Position numbers and translations under genes: made by a program. This document shows, piece by piece, positions 1 through 8,833 of a stretch of 64,000 bases of DNA. Under the pieces are notes generated by a model that saw only the letters and a list, made by a program, of their open reading frames with translations, was not told the DNA's origin and did no database searches. The stretch is from contig NZ_NHMK01000016.1 of NCBI RefSeq assembly GCF_002198095.1, forward strand, positions 30,916-94,915. Direction: 5' to 3'. Each line of letters begins with the position of its first letter. Position 1 is the first letter of the stretch. This stretch comes from Deinococcus indicus (GTDB lineage: Bacteria; Deinococcota; Deinococci; Deinococcales; Deinococcaceae).

Positions 1-1953
1 CACGAACCCGAACCGCCGCAGTCGCCGCAGGCTCGCCATCTGCACCGCCGCCTTGTGCCACCAGAACATCACGAAGTCCGCGCTGTCCGGCACGCCCACC
101 ACGTCCTTCTTCGGCTTGTACGTGGCGCGCAGGGCCTGGACGTACCCGTCGCCCAGCGCCTCGCGCATCGGCCCCGCCCCGATGAACGGCGGGTTGCCCA
201 CGATGAAGTCCGCCGCCGGCCACAGCGGCTTGCCGGGCTTCACGTACACGGTGTCCTGCACCCGCGCCGCCGGGTCCGGCACCTCCCGCCCCGTCACCGG
301 GTCCTTGATCAGCGTCACGCCGTCCCAGCGGGTCACGGGCACCCCGGCCTTATCGACGTGCGGCTTCCGGCTGCTGTACGTCAGCACGGCGTCCGTCTGC
401 CGGATGTTGCGGTACGCCTTCAGGATCGGCTCGGCCGGTCCCGCCCCGCCGTGCGAGCGGGCGTACAACTGCAGGTACCCGATCCACAGGACCAGCTCCG
501 CCACGCGCGCCGCGCGCGGGTTCAGTTCCAGGCCCAGGAACTGCTCGGGGCTCACGTCCGTCAGCGGCGGCGTCCCACCCAGATCCACGAGCGTCTCGAT
601 GACTTCCGCCTCCAGGCGCTTGACGAGCTCCATGCTGACGTACAGGAAGTTGCCCGTCCCGCACGCCGGGTCCAGGACGCGCTGCTGCTGCAGTTTCGAC
701 AGGAACGCCTCGACCAGTCCGCGCGCCTTCACGCGGGCCTTCTCCGGGTCCTTGCCCTTCTCGATGGCCGCCTGCACCTCGATCTGCACACCCGCCCAGT
801 CCTCCCGCAGGGGCGCCAGGACGACGTGGTTCACCAGCCGCTCCACGTACGGGCGGGGCGTGTAGTGCGCGCCCAGCTTGTGCCGCTCGGTGGGGTCCAG
901 CGCCCGCTCGACCAGCGTGCCGAAGATGCTGGGTTCCACCTGACTCCAGTCGTGCTCGGCCGCCGCGATGAACAACTCCAGCTGCGCCGGCGTGACGGGC
1001 AGCACCTCGACGTTCTCGAACAGGCCGCCGTTGAAGTGCTTGATCTTCTCGCGCAGCGCGACGCTGTACCCGCCGGTCGCCATGTTCCGCCACAGTTCGT
1101 CCACGGTCGGCACGAAAGCGTCCGGATCGCGGCGCATGTCCTGCAGCGCCCCGCGGAACTTGAACCCGCCGATCAGGCCGACGTCCTCGGCGAACATCGT
1201 GAAGATCATCCGCATCAGGAACGCACTGACCCGCTCGGGCGTCAGGGCCTTCCCGTCCTGGTCGTGCTGGCCTTCCATGCTGCGGCTGATCTGCGCGAGC
1301 GTGACGGCCACCTGCCGCGTGACCTGCGCCGCGTGCAGGCTCGGGTCCAGGCTGAGCGGGTCCATCCAGATGGCCCGCAACCTCTCGCGGATCTCGGGGC
1401 GCCGCAGGTCCTCGAGGGTGATGCGGTGTGGCCCGGCGGCCGGGAAGGGCAGGTACGCGCCGCCACTGCGGGTGAACTCCGCGTAGATCTCGATGACGTG
1501 GCCGACATCGACGACCAGCACGAACGGGGGTCGCCCCTCCTCTTTCGGCAGGAGGCGCACGTACCCTTCGGCCTGCGTGCGGGCGCGGCGCATGAAGGTG
1601 TCCCAGCCGGCCGTGCCGCGCGTCCCGTGACCCTTCTTGGTCTTCTTGCCCTTGCTGGCCCGGACGCGCACTTCTTCTTCCTCCGCCGCTTCCTTCTCGA
1701 CGCCCTGCTTGGCCTCCAGCACGAAGCTCCCTCGGCGGTACAGGTCGATGCGGCGCGGCGTGGGCGCACTGTCGTCATGGACCTCGTACACGGTGCGTTC
1801 CAGGACGTAGGCGTTGTCGGCGTCGTCGGGGCGGGTCGGCTCTGGTTCGGGCACGCCGAGCACGCGGCACAGTTCGCTGAGGAACTGGCCGTAGTTGGCG
1901 CGCTCAGCCCCGCCGGACGCGGCCCAGCGGGCAATGAAGGTGTCGAGATCCAT
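1..1953 (-). CDS. MmeI-like fused restriction endonuclease/DNA methyltransferase, 3' end outside window
   Basis: The reverse strand is open from an ATG at 1953 to the window edge (651 codons, C-terminus missing). The N-terminus holds a PD-(D/E)XK-like nuclease motif (RIDLYRRGSFVLEAKQG), then a helical spacer with the VTRQVA stretch usual in these enzymes, then methyltransferase motifs DPACGTGNF (SAM binding) and NPPF (adenine N6 catalysis). This order is that of type IIL/IIG enzymes, which cut and methylate with one polypeptide. The missing part would hold the target recognition domain. The reverse-frame reading is strongly GC3-biased, whereas long open frames on the opposite strand are low-complexity shadows. 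Specificity cannot be told. The DUF2726 gene runs divergently from its start. Confidence 0.85.
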   Translation of the reverse strand, partial: MDLDTFIARWAASGGAERANYGQFLSELCRVLGVPEPEPTRPDDADNAYVLERTVYEVHDDSAPTPRRIDLYRRGSFVLEAKQGVEKEAAEEEEVRVRASKGKKTKKGHGTRGTAGWDTFMRRARTQAEGYVRLLPKEEGRPPFVLVVDVGHVIEIYAEFTRSGGAYLPFPAAGPHRITLEDLRRPEIRERLRAIWMDPLSLDPSLHAAQVTRQVAVTLAQISRSMEGQHDQDGKALTPERVSAFLMRMIFTMFAEDVGLIGGFKFRGALQDMRRDPDAFVPTVDELWRNMATGGYSVALREKIKHFNGGLFENVEVLPVTPAQLELFIAAAEHDWSQVEPSIFGTLVERALDPTERHKLGAHYTPRPYVERLVNHVVLAPLREDWAGVQIEVQAAIEKGKDPEKARVKARGLVEAFLSKLQQQRVLDPACGTGNFLYVSMELVKRLEAEVIETLVDLGGTPPLTDVSPEQFLGLELNPRAARVAELVLWIGYLQLYARSHGGAGPAEPILKAYRNIRQTDAVLTYSSRKPHVDKAGVPVTRWDGVTLIKDPVTGREVPDPAARVQDTVYVKPGKPLWPAADFIVGNPPFIGAGPMREALGDGYVQALRATYKPKKDVVGVPDSADFVMFWWHKAAVQMASLRRLRRFGFV

Positions 1954-2105
1954 CGTGACGCTGAGTGTTGCACGATCAGCCGCCGGAAGGGAGCGAACAT
2001 GCCCGTGGATACTGCGACGGAGTCCGATTGGCGACGAGATTCGTCACCCTGGATGGCCACGCAAACGCGCCCGCGCCAGGCGGGAGTCTGTGACATCCTG
2101 CGCGC

Positions 2106-2777
2106 GTGGAATTCCTGAGCATGGTGATCGCCCTCGTCTTCATGGGCGTGTGCATTGGTGTGGGTGTCAAACTGACCCCGCGGGTCCTGAAGATGCTTCG
2201 TCACGTCTTGACCACCCCGCCACCCAGTCAGAGCAGTTCGCGCGTCACATTCCGTCCGGATGTACCAAGCCGGTCTGGCACGCCCGCCAGCACGAGCCGC
2301 CCCGCCACTCAGCCCACCCCCAAACCGACCGAAGCCACGCCTATGCCGGATGGAGTGCCTGATCACCTGCCCGTCCGCGTCAAGCAGTACTTCCTGGCGA
2401 GAAGCGAAGTGGCGTTCCTTGCAGCGCTTGAGGCCTGCCTCCCGCCTGGGTACCGGGTGTTCCCGAACGTGCGGCTGAACGACCTGTTCTTCATCACCAC
2501 GCGTCACCCTGGGCAGCAGAAGGGAACGTACGCCCGCCTGCGTGACAAGCATGTGGACTTCCTGATCGTGTCCCTGCCGGATCACCAGCCGCGTTTCGCG
2601 ATTGAGCTGGATGGCGCGAGTCACGACAACGCGCAGCAGCAGTACCGCGACGCGGTGAAGGATGTGGCGTTCCGGAGTGCAGGGTTGCCGCTGGTCCGTC
2701 TGCGAGCCGAGGGGACATACACTCCGGATTCCCTGCGGGAAATGCTGCGGGAGCACCTGAGTGCCGTTCGTGCCTGA
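2106..2777 (+). CDS. Membrane-anchored DUF2726 (nuclease-like) protein
   Basis: A 223-residue protein. Residues 1-25 form one hydrophobic segment, followed by a Pro/Ser/Thr-rich linker to about residue 80. The C-terminal domain (about 90-220) has the DUF2726 pattern: YxVFPNVRLNDLF, RDKHVDFLIV and FAIELDGASHDN, resembling a PD-(D/E)XK fold (Asp, then Glu-x-Asp). Start is GTG 2106; ATG 2121 also fits. The role of the family is not established. It lies divergent from the restriction enzyme and just upstream of two small genes. Confidence 0.75.
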   Translation: MEFLSMVIALVFMGVCIGVGVKLTPRVLKMLRHVLTTPPPSQSSSRVTFRPDVPSRSGTPASTSRPATQPTPKPTEATPMPDGVPDHLPVRVKQYFLARSEVAFLAALEACLPPGYRVFPNVRLNDLFFITTRHPGQQKGTYARLRDKHVDFLIVSLPDHQPRFAIELDGASHDNAQQQYRDAVKDVAFRSAGLPLVRLRAEGTYTPDSLREMLREHLSAVRA

Positions 2778-2789
2778 CCACAGGAGAAA

Positions 2790-3029
2790 GTGTCCATTAA
2801 GCTGCGCCTGATGGTGACTTCCAAGATGCGAACTCCCACGCTGCTGCACCCGCTACTGATCTGCCTGTCGAGTGTGGCTGCCTACACGTACCTGCTGTGG
2901 CAGATAGTCACGCAATCGGGAACCAGCGCTCCGGAATGGCTTCTTCTGGTGTTCGGGGTGGTCTGGGGCATCGGGGTGCTGATCTACGTCCCGCGCCTGC
3001 TGTGGCCCGCAGCAAGGGAAGCCGTATGA
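2790..3029 (+). CDS. Small membrane protein, two predicted helices
   Basis: 79 residues from GTG 2790, with a purine-rich ribosome site (CAGGAGAAA) just before. Two hydrophobic stretches (about 19-40 and 50-70) suggest two transmembrane helices. It starts 12 nt after the DUF2726 gene and its stop overlaps the next start (ATGA), so the three are likely one operon. No family recognised. Confidence 0.6.
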   Translation: MSIKLRLMVTSKMRTPTLLHPLLICLSSVAAYTYLLWQIVTQSGTSAPEWLLLVFGVVWGIGVLIYVPRLLWPAAREAV

Positions 3030-3253
3030 ACGAACCTACGCAGCCCGGCGTGTACGTGACCGTCGCGCACGTCGAAACCGCAGAGGTCGTCCGCCACCTC
3101 GGCCCCTACGACACCGCCGCCGCCGCTCGAACCGCTGCCGGCGAGCACGCTGGCCAGCCGCTCACCTGGTCCCGCGACCCAGAAACGTGGCACGCCGAGA
3201 AATTCCCGCTCTCCTACCACGTCCCGGCAGATCCACCCATCGAACTCCCGTAA
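3026..3253 (+). CDS. Small hypothetical protein
   Basis: 75 residues, ATG overlapping the previous stop by 4 nt, which indicates translational coupling. The chain is soluble and rich in Ala, Thr and His, with no motif I recognise. It is the last gene before an insertion sequence. Confidence 0.55.
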   Translation: MNEPTQPGVYVTVAHVETAEVVRHLGPYDTAAAARTAAGEHAGQPLTWSRDPETWHAEKFPLSYHVPADPPIELP

Positions 3254-3322
3254 CAAAATCAGGCCCCCAGCTACCACCCGCCCATATTCGCGCCCTCCTC
3301 AGGGCGTTCACAGACGCCCTCC

Positions 3323-3328
3323 TACACT
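3323..3328 (+). promoter_or_regulatory. -10 box (TACACT) of the peroxiredoxin gene, separated by an IS
   Basis: If the IS (3333-4509) and one copy of its CTGGAC repeat are removed, TACACT lies 6 nt before the ATG now at 4518. This spacing equals that of other leaderless-type starts in the window, so this was probably the native promoter. Confidence 0.5.
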
Positions 3329-3332
3329 GGAC

Positions 3333-4509
3333 CAAGAGTTTCCACTTCGCTGCTGATGTCGTGTCACGCGGCGTCAAGCAGGGGTCCGTCCTGCTCAAGC
3401 CCGGTCAGGACGTACTTTTCCGCATTCTGAGCTGCCTGCCGTTGTGCGGCTCGCCACGTCATGCCCGGTCCTTCCCGACGCACCCCTAGCACCGCGTGAA
3501 AGGCTTCCACCACGCACCACACCCAGTTCTCCTGCGCCTGCATCGTCCGGCAATGACAGCGTCCCAGCCCCAGGTTCTGCTTGAAGAACCGGTGGATCAC
3601 CTCGATTCCCCAGCGGGCCTTCCAGGCCCGCAGCAGTGAGCGAACCGTGACGTCACCACCAAACGTGCTGAACAGGAAAAACCGTGTCCACTCCCCTTGC
3701 ACCTTGCGCCACACGATCAGGACATCGAACCCACCGACCTCACGGGCAACCGACAATCGACGGACACGCCACCCGAACTCCGCGTACAGGTGACAGCGTT
3801 CCGGAGGGAACTGCCGGCTCAGCGCACCGAGGGTGAGTCCCTCACCCTCGAACTGCACGGTCATATTGGCTTTGGCACGAATCAAGACCGGAATCTGATG
3901 CTCGCGACTGAAGGTCACGGCGGCGTCCCGCCCGAACTCTCCATCCAGCAGCAGACCCGCCATGGGGACGCCCGCCGCGAGGCAATCCTGGACGACGTGG
4001 ATCATTTCCTGCGTGGCGGTGCGGTACGGGTGACAGGTCGTCTCAAGGGGCTGGGAAACCTTGAAGCGCTCCAGCAACGGAACTGGATCTTCACCGAACC
4101 TGACCAGGGCCGCGGAGGTGAACTGATGGCCCAGACGGGTCTGGGCCTGACCGCTGTAGTGGTAATTGACGCCTTCCATCGTCCGTCCGGCGTGCGGCAC
4201 CATGACGAAATCGATGGCCAGGAACGCGCCGGAAGGCGCGTTCCTGGCTCGACGCTGGAGGTCTTCTGTCGATGCGAAGGAGTCCCGCGCCATCTCTTTG
4301 GAGATGGCACTTTTCCGCAGGGTGCTGTAGGGAACGAGGCCACTGAGGCTGGTGACCCGGTTCAGCTGGGCGGTGATGATGCTGTGCGGTAGGCTGGGGA
4401 TGCGAGGCATAGTCACTTCGCATCAAGGCCCATGAGACCGGGGAATTTCAAGCCCCTGCCTCCTGGGCCTTCGTGCTGGTCGCTGTTCTCTCTCGCGTGG
4501 AAACTCTTG
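3333..4509. mobile_element. Complete IS of IS4/IS701 type, 1177 bp
   Basis: The ends are perfect 13-bp inverted repeats (CAAGAGTTTCCAC at 3333-3345, its complement at 4497-4509). They are flanked by the direct repeat CTGGAC (3327-3332 and 4510-4515), a 6-bp target duplication. One transposase gene fills the element. Intact ends, an intact gene and an undecayed target repeat suggest recent insertion. Confidence 0.85.
3364..4416 (-). CDS. IS4/IS701-type DDE transposase
   Basis: 350 residues from ATG 4416. DDE residues are visible: AIDFVMV (Asp about 69), LLLDGEFG (Asp about 159) and RWGIEVIHRFFKQ (Glu about 274, in a YREK-like signature). The reading frame is complete, and the gene lies within matching terminal repeats, so the copy could be active. 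Exact IS family needs a database comparison; IS4 and IS701 share these features. Confidence 0.85.
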   Translation of the reverse strand: MTMPRIPSLPHSIITAQLNRVTSLSGLVPYSTLRKSAISKEMARDSFASTEDLQRRARNAPSGAFLAIDFVMVPHAGRTMEGVNYHYSGQAQTRLGHQFTSAALVRFGEDPVPLLERFKVSQPLETTCHPYRTATQEMIHVVQDCLAAGVPMAGLLLDGEFGRDAAVTFSREHQIPVLIRAKANMTVQFEGEGLTLGALSRQFPPERCHLYAEFGWRVRRLSVAREVGGFDVLIVWRKVQGEWTRFFLFSTFGGDVTVRSLLRAWKARWGIEVIHRFFKQNLGLGRCHCRTMQAQENWVWCVVEAFHAVLGVRREGPGMTWRAAQRQAAQNAEKYVLTGLEQDGPLLDAA

Positions 4510-4517
4510 CTGGACAG

Positions 4518-4997
4518 ATGGCCCTCTCCACTGGCGATCACGTTCCCCCCTTCACCGCCCGGCAGGACGACAACCAGACCTTCCACTTCACGCCCGGACA
4601 GTGGACCGTCCTGTTCTTCTTTCCCAAAACTGCCACCACCCACTGCCAACTGCAGGCCCGCCAGTACCAGGCGCACCTGCCGGCCTTCTCTGGACTGGGC
4701 GCCTCAGTCATCGGCGTGAACGGAGACCCGAGACGCGACCAGGTGCGGTTTCGCGACCTGTGCCGCCTCGACTACCCGATCCTGAACGACCGCACCCAGG
4801 CCCTCAGCCGTGAGTTCGATCTGCTAGACGACGTGTGGTCGGGCGAAACGGTCCAGCGGCCGCGCCGGGAAACCTTCCTGATCGATCCAACCGGCGTGAT
4901 CCGACACCACTGGAAGAACGTCACCCCAGGTCAGGACGCCCCTTCCGTACTGGATACCCTCCGGGTGTTGAAGGGCGAAGAAACGGAACACGCCTAG
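4518..4997 (+). CDS. Peroxiredoxin, AhpC/TSA (BCP-like)
   Basis: 159 residues with the thioredoxin-like fold of thiol peroxidases. The peroxidatic site is FFFPKTATTHC (Cys43), matching the family's FYPxxxTPGC with altered residues before the Cys; a second Cys at 82 could resolve it. RETFLIDPTGVIRHHW is the conserved second half. The role would be reduction of peroxides by thiol chemistry in the cytoplasm. ATG 4518 is chosen because the IS ends at 4509 and an upstream GTG at 4473 lies inside the IS. The native promoter is now 1.2 kb away. Confidence 0.8.
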   Translation: MALSTGDHVPPFTARQDDNQTFHFTPGQWTVLFFFPKTATTHCQLQARQYQAHLPAFSGLGASVIGVNGDPRRDQVRFRDLCRLDYPILNDRTQALSREFDLLDDVWSGETVQRPRRETFLIDPTGVIRHHWKNVTPGQDAPSVLDTLRVLKGEETEHA

Positions 4998-5042
4998 CCT
5001 TGAGTGGGCTCCAGTCAGTGGGCAGTTCTGACGCCTGTAGCC

Positions 5043-6215
5043 TTACGATTTCCCCGGTTTGGGGAAGCGTAAAAAGAACGTCGCGCCGTCCCCCGGATGA
5101 CTCTCCGCCCACACCTCTCCCCCGTGACGCTCAATGATTCGCTTGACGTTCACGAGCCCGAGCCCCACCCCCTGAAAGTCCTTCTCATGATGGAGCCGCT
5201 GGAACGGCCCGAACAACCGGTGCGTGTACCGCGGGTCGAAACCGACCCCGTCATCCTGGACGAACACCACCCAGCTGTCATCTTCCTCCCTGGCCCCTAC
5301 CTCGACACGCGCCGTTTCCCGTCCAGTCGTGTACTTGATGGCATTACTCAGCAGATTCTCGAACGCCAGTCGTAAGAGGTCCGGGTCGCCCTCTACCACT
5401 GGCAGGTCTCCGGCTACCCACTCAATCTCCCGGCCCTGCGTTTCCGGAGTCATGTTCGCCCAGGCCCGGAGCACCACCTGCGCGAGGTTGACCGGCCCGA
5501 TCCGCAGGGCGGTCTGGGACGCGCGGGAAAGCCCGAGCAGTTCGTTGATCATGTGATCCAGTCGGGTGGTAGACGCGTCCAGCACGTCCAGTAAGCGGCG
5601 GTCACTGTCGTTCAGTCGTGTCGCGGCAGTGCGCCGCAGCACGGTCAAGAATCCACTGAGGTGCCGCACTGGTGCGCGCAGGTCGTGGGAAACCGCGCCG
5701 ATGAATGCGTCGAGTTCACTGTTCTCGTGCCTCAGGCCAGCGGTCTGCTGCCGGACGCCCTGCGCAACTTCCGCGTCCAGGTCCTCGGAGCGGATCTCCG
5801 CGAGACGGTCCCGGGTGACGTTCTCGTGCAGGACCGTGGCGTAGCGGTGCGCGCCGCTGGCGAACGGTCGGATCTGCACCCGGTACCAGCGCTGCTCGGT
5901 CGGGCTGTGGCAGGGGTACTCGAGCGTGAATGACGCCCGCTGTCCGCTGAGGACGTCGCGCAGGCCCTGCGCGACCGGGGGACCCTCGTCGGAGCAGACG
6001 CCCTGGGCATTGTCGCAGGCACTGAGGTAATTGGCTCCGACGCTGCAGGTATCAGGCACGCCCCCGTTGTCGAGCATGAAGTTCGTCCAGGCGGCGTTGA
6101 CGGCCACGATGACGCCGTCGCCGTCGACGATGGCGATGGTGTCCGTGAGCGCGTCAAGCGCCGCCTGCACCGCGAAGGTGGGGAGGTCAATGCGGGGGGC
6201 GGGACTCTGCGTCAT
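5043..6215 (-). CDS. Soluble PAS sensor histidine kinase
   Basis: 390 residues without membrane segments. A PAS domain (about 15-140) is followed by a short coiled coil, a HisKA dimerisation domain with the phospho-acceptor His177 (VSHDLRAPVRHL), and an ATP-binding domain with the N box (ENLLSNAIKY), DDGVGFD and GVGLGLVNVKRI. The layout resembles phytochrome-type kinases of Deinococcus without the chromophore domain. No response regulator gene is adjacent, so its partner is unknown. It converges with the peroxiredoxin gene (45 bp between stops). Confidence 0.88.
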   Translation of the reverse strand: MTQSPAPRIDLPTFAVQAALDALTDTIAIVDGDGVIVAVNAAWTNFMLDNGGVPDTCSVGANYLSACDNAQGVCSDEGPPVAQGLRDVLSGQRASFTLEYPCHSPTEQRWYRVQIRPFASGAHRYATVLHENVTRDRLAEIRSEDLDAEVAQGVRQQTAGLRHENSELDAFIGAVSHDLRAPVRHLSGFLTVLRRTAATRLNDSDRRLLDVLDASTTRLDHMINELLGLSRASQTALRIGPVNLAQVVLRAWANMTPETQGREIEWVAGDLPVVEGDPDLLRLAFENLLSNAIKYTTGRETARVEVGAREEDDSWVVFVQDDGVGFDPRYTHRLFGPFQRLHHEKDFQGVGLGLVNVKRIIERHGGEVWAESHPGDGATFFLRFPKPGKS

Positions 6216-6414
6216 AGCTACAGGCCATTAGACTGCATCGCCGTCAAAAGGGCTTTGAGCGAGTCGTGACAGGACTTGACAGCTTTCCTTACGGAACAGG
6301 CACAAGGGATCCATGGTTACAAATTTTCCGGTCGCGCCCGGTGGTTCAGGGCCCCGCGTTCCAGTCGGCGGGAAGCAAAGAAGGCCCCCTTGCCTCACGC
6401 CAGGAGCACGAGCA

Positions 6415-7257
6415 TCACGCCACTTCCACCAACGCGCCCTGCAGAACGTTCAGCACCTGCTCCCGGTCCTCCGCGCTCAGGTACGCGCGGCCGTCCGCGA
6501 GATCCGCGATCACTGGCGTCAGTTCGACCGCGAGTTCCGACGCCTGCGCGGCCGTCAACCACTCGGGCAGCGACTCCGCCAGGACCTGGCGCAGACTGGC
6601 CAGCACGGCTGGCATCAGTGTGCGCTCCGGCGTCACCGGCTGCTGCGAATGTCCCAGCAGGCCCAATGGGAGGCGGGTCGTTTCCGCCGCCTGGAAGGCC
6701 GAGGCGGGCGGCGCGTCGGGCTCACCCTCACCCTGCCCCACTGGCAGGGTCGCAGGCCCCGTGCCGCCTGCCTGAACGGCCGCACTGCCCGCCCCGCCAG
6801 CCGGCCAGATCCAACCCAGGACCGTGCGCGTCCCGTCCCGCCCGGCGATCGCCACCACGCCCGCCAGCACCCCGTTCAGCAACGCGGTCGGCAGGTCCGC
6901 CAGGGTGAGCGGCGCCCCGCCCGGCAGCAGGCCTGCCCCGAAGCTCAGCGCCACGCTGCTTCCCATGCCGATCAGGAACGCCAGCGTCCACCAGCGCCAC
7001 GGCTGCCAGTTCAGCGGCGGCTCCCGCCTCGCCGCGTTCCGCTTCCACGTCTCCACCAGCCCGAACACCACCAGGCCCAGCGCCACCGGGTTCCCCGCCA
7101 TCATCCGCAGCCACCCCAGCGGGTCCGCGCCCAGGTCCGGCACGACCGGCTGCGCGAACGCGTACCCGCACGCCAGCAAGAACAGCGCCAGCAGCCAGCG
7201 CGCCTGCGCGTCGACGAGCCGCACGGTTCCAGCCATCCACTTCAGTCCTCGTTTCAT
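6415..7257 (-). CDS. Membrane protein of a phage-type lysis cassette
   Basis: 280 residues from ATG 7257, chosen for the strong ribosome site GGGAGGGTG. Three or four hydrophobic helices (about 20-40, 55-70, 90-115, 125-145) precede a soluble C-terminal tail of about 110 residues. It is the last gene of a reverse-strand set with an endolysin and a coiled-coil protein, so a holin-like or tail-end membrane role is possible but not shown by a motif. Confidence 0.6.
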   Translation of the reverse strand: MKRGLKWMAGTVRLVDAQARWLLALFLLACGYAFAQPVVPDLGADPLGWLRMMAGNPVALGLVVFGLVETWKRNAARREPPLNWQPWRWWTLAFLIGMGSSVALSFGAGLLPGGAPLTLADLPTALLNGVLAGVVAIAGRDGTRTVLGWIWPAGGAGSAAVQAGGTGPATLPVGQGEGEPDAPPASAFQAAETTRLPLGLLGHSQQPVTPERTLMPAVLASLRQVLAESLPEWLTAAQASELAVELTPVIADLADGRAYLSAEDREQVLNVLQGALVEVA

Positions 7258-7327
7258 GTCACCCTCCCAGGGGTCGAAAGCGGGCGGCCACCCCCGCGCT
7301 GGAGGTGGCCGCCCTGGTCGTTGATGT

Positions 7328-8122
7328 TCAGCGCTCGGCAATCCAGATCCGGGCGGGGTCGGTCGCGTTGACGACCGTGCCGCCCGGCAGGGTGGTCCGC
7401 TGCCCGGCCACGTCGCGCCAGCCACCCTGGCCATCTGGGACGAGCACGACCGGTGCGGGCGGGGCGGGCTTCACCACCGTCACCGGCGCCGGAGCGGGTG
7501 TCGGTTTGGGCTTCGGGGCGCTGCCCTCCCCGCGCGCCATGGCGTCCCGCCACGCGGGCTGCGGCACGCCGGGCAGGGGGTCGGTCCACTGCAGGTGCAT
7601 GCCGTCCTCGTACGGGTCGCTCCAACGGCCTCCCCACTCCCACCCGCAGGATTCGAACACCCGGATCACGTCCCGGTCGATCTGCTGCTGCGCGAGCGGC
7701 ACCCCGTACGCGTTCCACGCCGCGTCGAAATCCAGGGCCGCGCCGAACGCATGCACGCTCAACGGCCGGGCGCGGCTGTGCCCCATGTGCCGGGGCGCAA
7801 ACGACCCGTTGAAGGTCCGCAGCCGCCCGGCCAGCCCGCGCCGGTTCACTTCCGCCCACGTGGCGATCAGGGGCACGGCCACCAGCCGGTGAACCGTCAC
7901 CCCACTCACGGCCTTCCCGCCCAGCAGCGGCCAGTGCGGGAGTTTCTCGATGGGGATGGTCGTGAGGTTCTCCCGCGCCCACGCCGGACTGGGCGTGAAC
8001 CACGCGCCGCCCTGCGGACTCGGACCCGCGCCGGGGCCCTCCGGGTTGCCGTACGTCGCGATCAGCGCGGCCGTCGTCGCGCCACCCGGTCGAGCGGCGA
8101 TCAGTGCTTTCCAGTCGGTCAT
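7328..8122 (-). CDS. M15-type L-Ala-D-Glu/D-Ala-D-Ala peptidase, phage endolysin-like
   Basis: 264 residues. The zinc-binding pattern of M15C/VanY peptidases is present: HAFGAALDFD (His124, Asp131) and DGMHLQW (His176). A Pro/Ala/Lys-rich linker (about 198-225) joins a small C-terminal module (PDGQGGWRDV, about 229-264) that may bind cell wall. The substrate would be peptidoglycan cross-bridges or stem peptides. ATG 8122 overlaps the upstream stop (ATGA) and follows AGAGGAG. Upstream phage structural genes are absent here. Confidence 0.82.
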   Translation of the reverse strand: MTDWKALIAARPGGATTAALIATYGNPEGPGAGPSPQGGAWFTPSPAWARENLTTIPIEKLPHWPLLGGKAVSGVTVHRLVAVPLIATWAEVNRRGLAGRLRTFNGSFAPRHMGHSRARPLSVHAFGAALDFDAAWNAYGVPLAQQQIDRDVIRVFESCGWEWGGRWSDPYEDGMHLQWTDPLPGVPQPAWRDAMARGEGSAPKPKPTPAPAPVTVVKPAPPAPVVLVPDGQGGWRDVAGQRTTLPGGTVVNATDPARIWIAER

Positions 8123-8460
8123 GGTGCTCCTCTGCCCATGCGCGTCAGCAGTTCCTGCGCGCGGGTCTGAATCCAGTCCAGGGGGAACTGCCCACTCACC
8201 ACGTCCCGCAGGAAGTCCAGCAGCGTCCGCCGGTCCGCGCGCAGTTCCTCCAGCTCGCTTTCCACCTTCTCCAGGCGCTCATTGGTGCTCCGGAGGTCCG
8301 CTTTCATCTCCTGCAGGTCCCGGCGCACCCGGTCGTTCTCCGACACGAGGCGCGTCCAGGCGCTGTCTTTGCTCTTCCCGAAGTACGTCCACAGCCCGGT
8401 CAGGGCGACGGTGGCCGCCGTGGCCCACCCGAGGAGTTTGCCGATCAGTTCCAGATCCAC
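8119..8460 (-). CDS. Membrane-anchored coiled-coil protein (phage XhlA/spanin-like)
   Basis: 113 residues from GTG 8460. One N-terminal hydrophobic helix (about 7-27) is followed by a long charged coiled coil (about 38-80). The size, topology and position directly before an endolysin fit accessory lysis proteins. No lipobox is seen. A function is inferred from context only. Confidence 0.6.
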   Translation of the reverse strand: MDLELIGKLLGWATAATVALTGLWTYFGKSKDSAWTRLVSENDRVRRDLQEMKADLRSTNERLEKVESELEELRADRRTLLDFLRDVVSGQFPLDWIQTRAQELLTRMGRGAP

Positions 8461-8464
8461 GTGT

Positions 8465-8833
8465 TCACCCGTTCCCGCTGGCCGCCGCGACGGCCTTGAG
8501 GTCCACGCTCGTCCACTGCGCGTGCAGGGCCAGCACCCCGCACAGCACCGTCACCGGATTCCACCCGGCGGCAAGGTACGCGGCCAGCGCGACTGTGACC
8601 AGCCAGATCACGCTCAACTGGCACAGCAGCATGCCCACGCGCGCCCGCCGGGTCCGGGCGAGCGGAATGCCCGTCACGCCCAGTAGGGCGGGCCACACCC
8701 ACACCGGGATGTGCAGCCCGCCCCAGATCTCCAGCGGCCACAGGCTGGCCTTCTCGACCGGCACGGCCAGGTACGCCGCCAGGGCGAGCAGGGCGTGCCC
8801 GAGGAGTACCTGCGTGCGGTACGGGCGGAGCAT
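8465..8833 (-). CDS. Small membrane protein, about four helices
   Basis: 122 residues. Four hydrophobic segments fill most of the chain. The ATG (8833-8831) overlaps the upstream stop by one base (TGATG). It precedes the coiled-coil gene by 4 nt, so it belongs to the same lysis-type operon; it could be a holin. No family recognised. Confidence 0.6.
   Translation of the reverse strand: MLRPYRTQVLLGHALLALAAYLAVPVEKASLWPLEIWGGLHIPVWVWPALLGVTGIPLARTRRARVGMLLCQLSVIWLVTVALAAYLAAGWNPVTVLCGVLALHAQWTSVDLKAVAAASGNG

Noticed and set aside
55..2118. Very long forward open frame (over 680 codons)
   Set aside because: It is His/Arg/Pro-rich low-complexity sequence opposite a reverse frame with clear methyltransferase and nuclease motifs.
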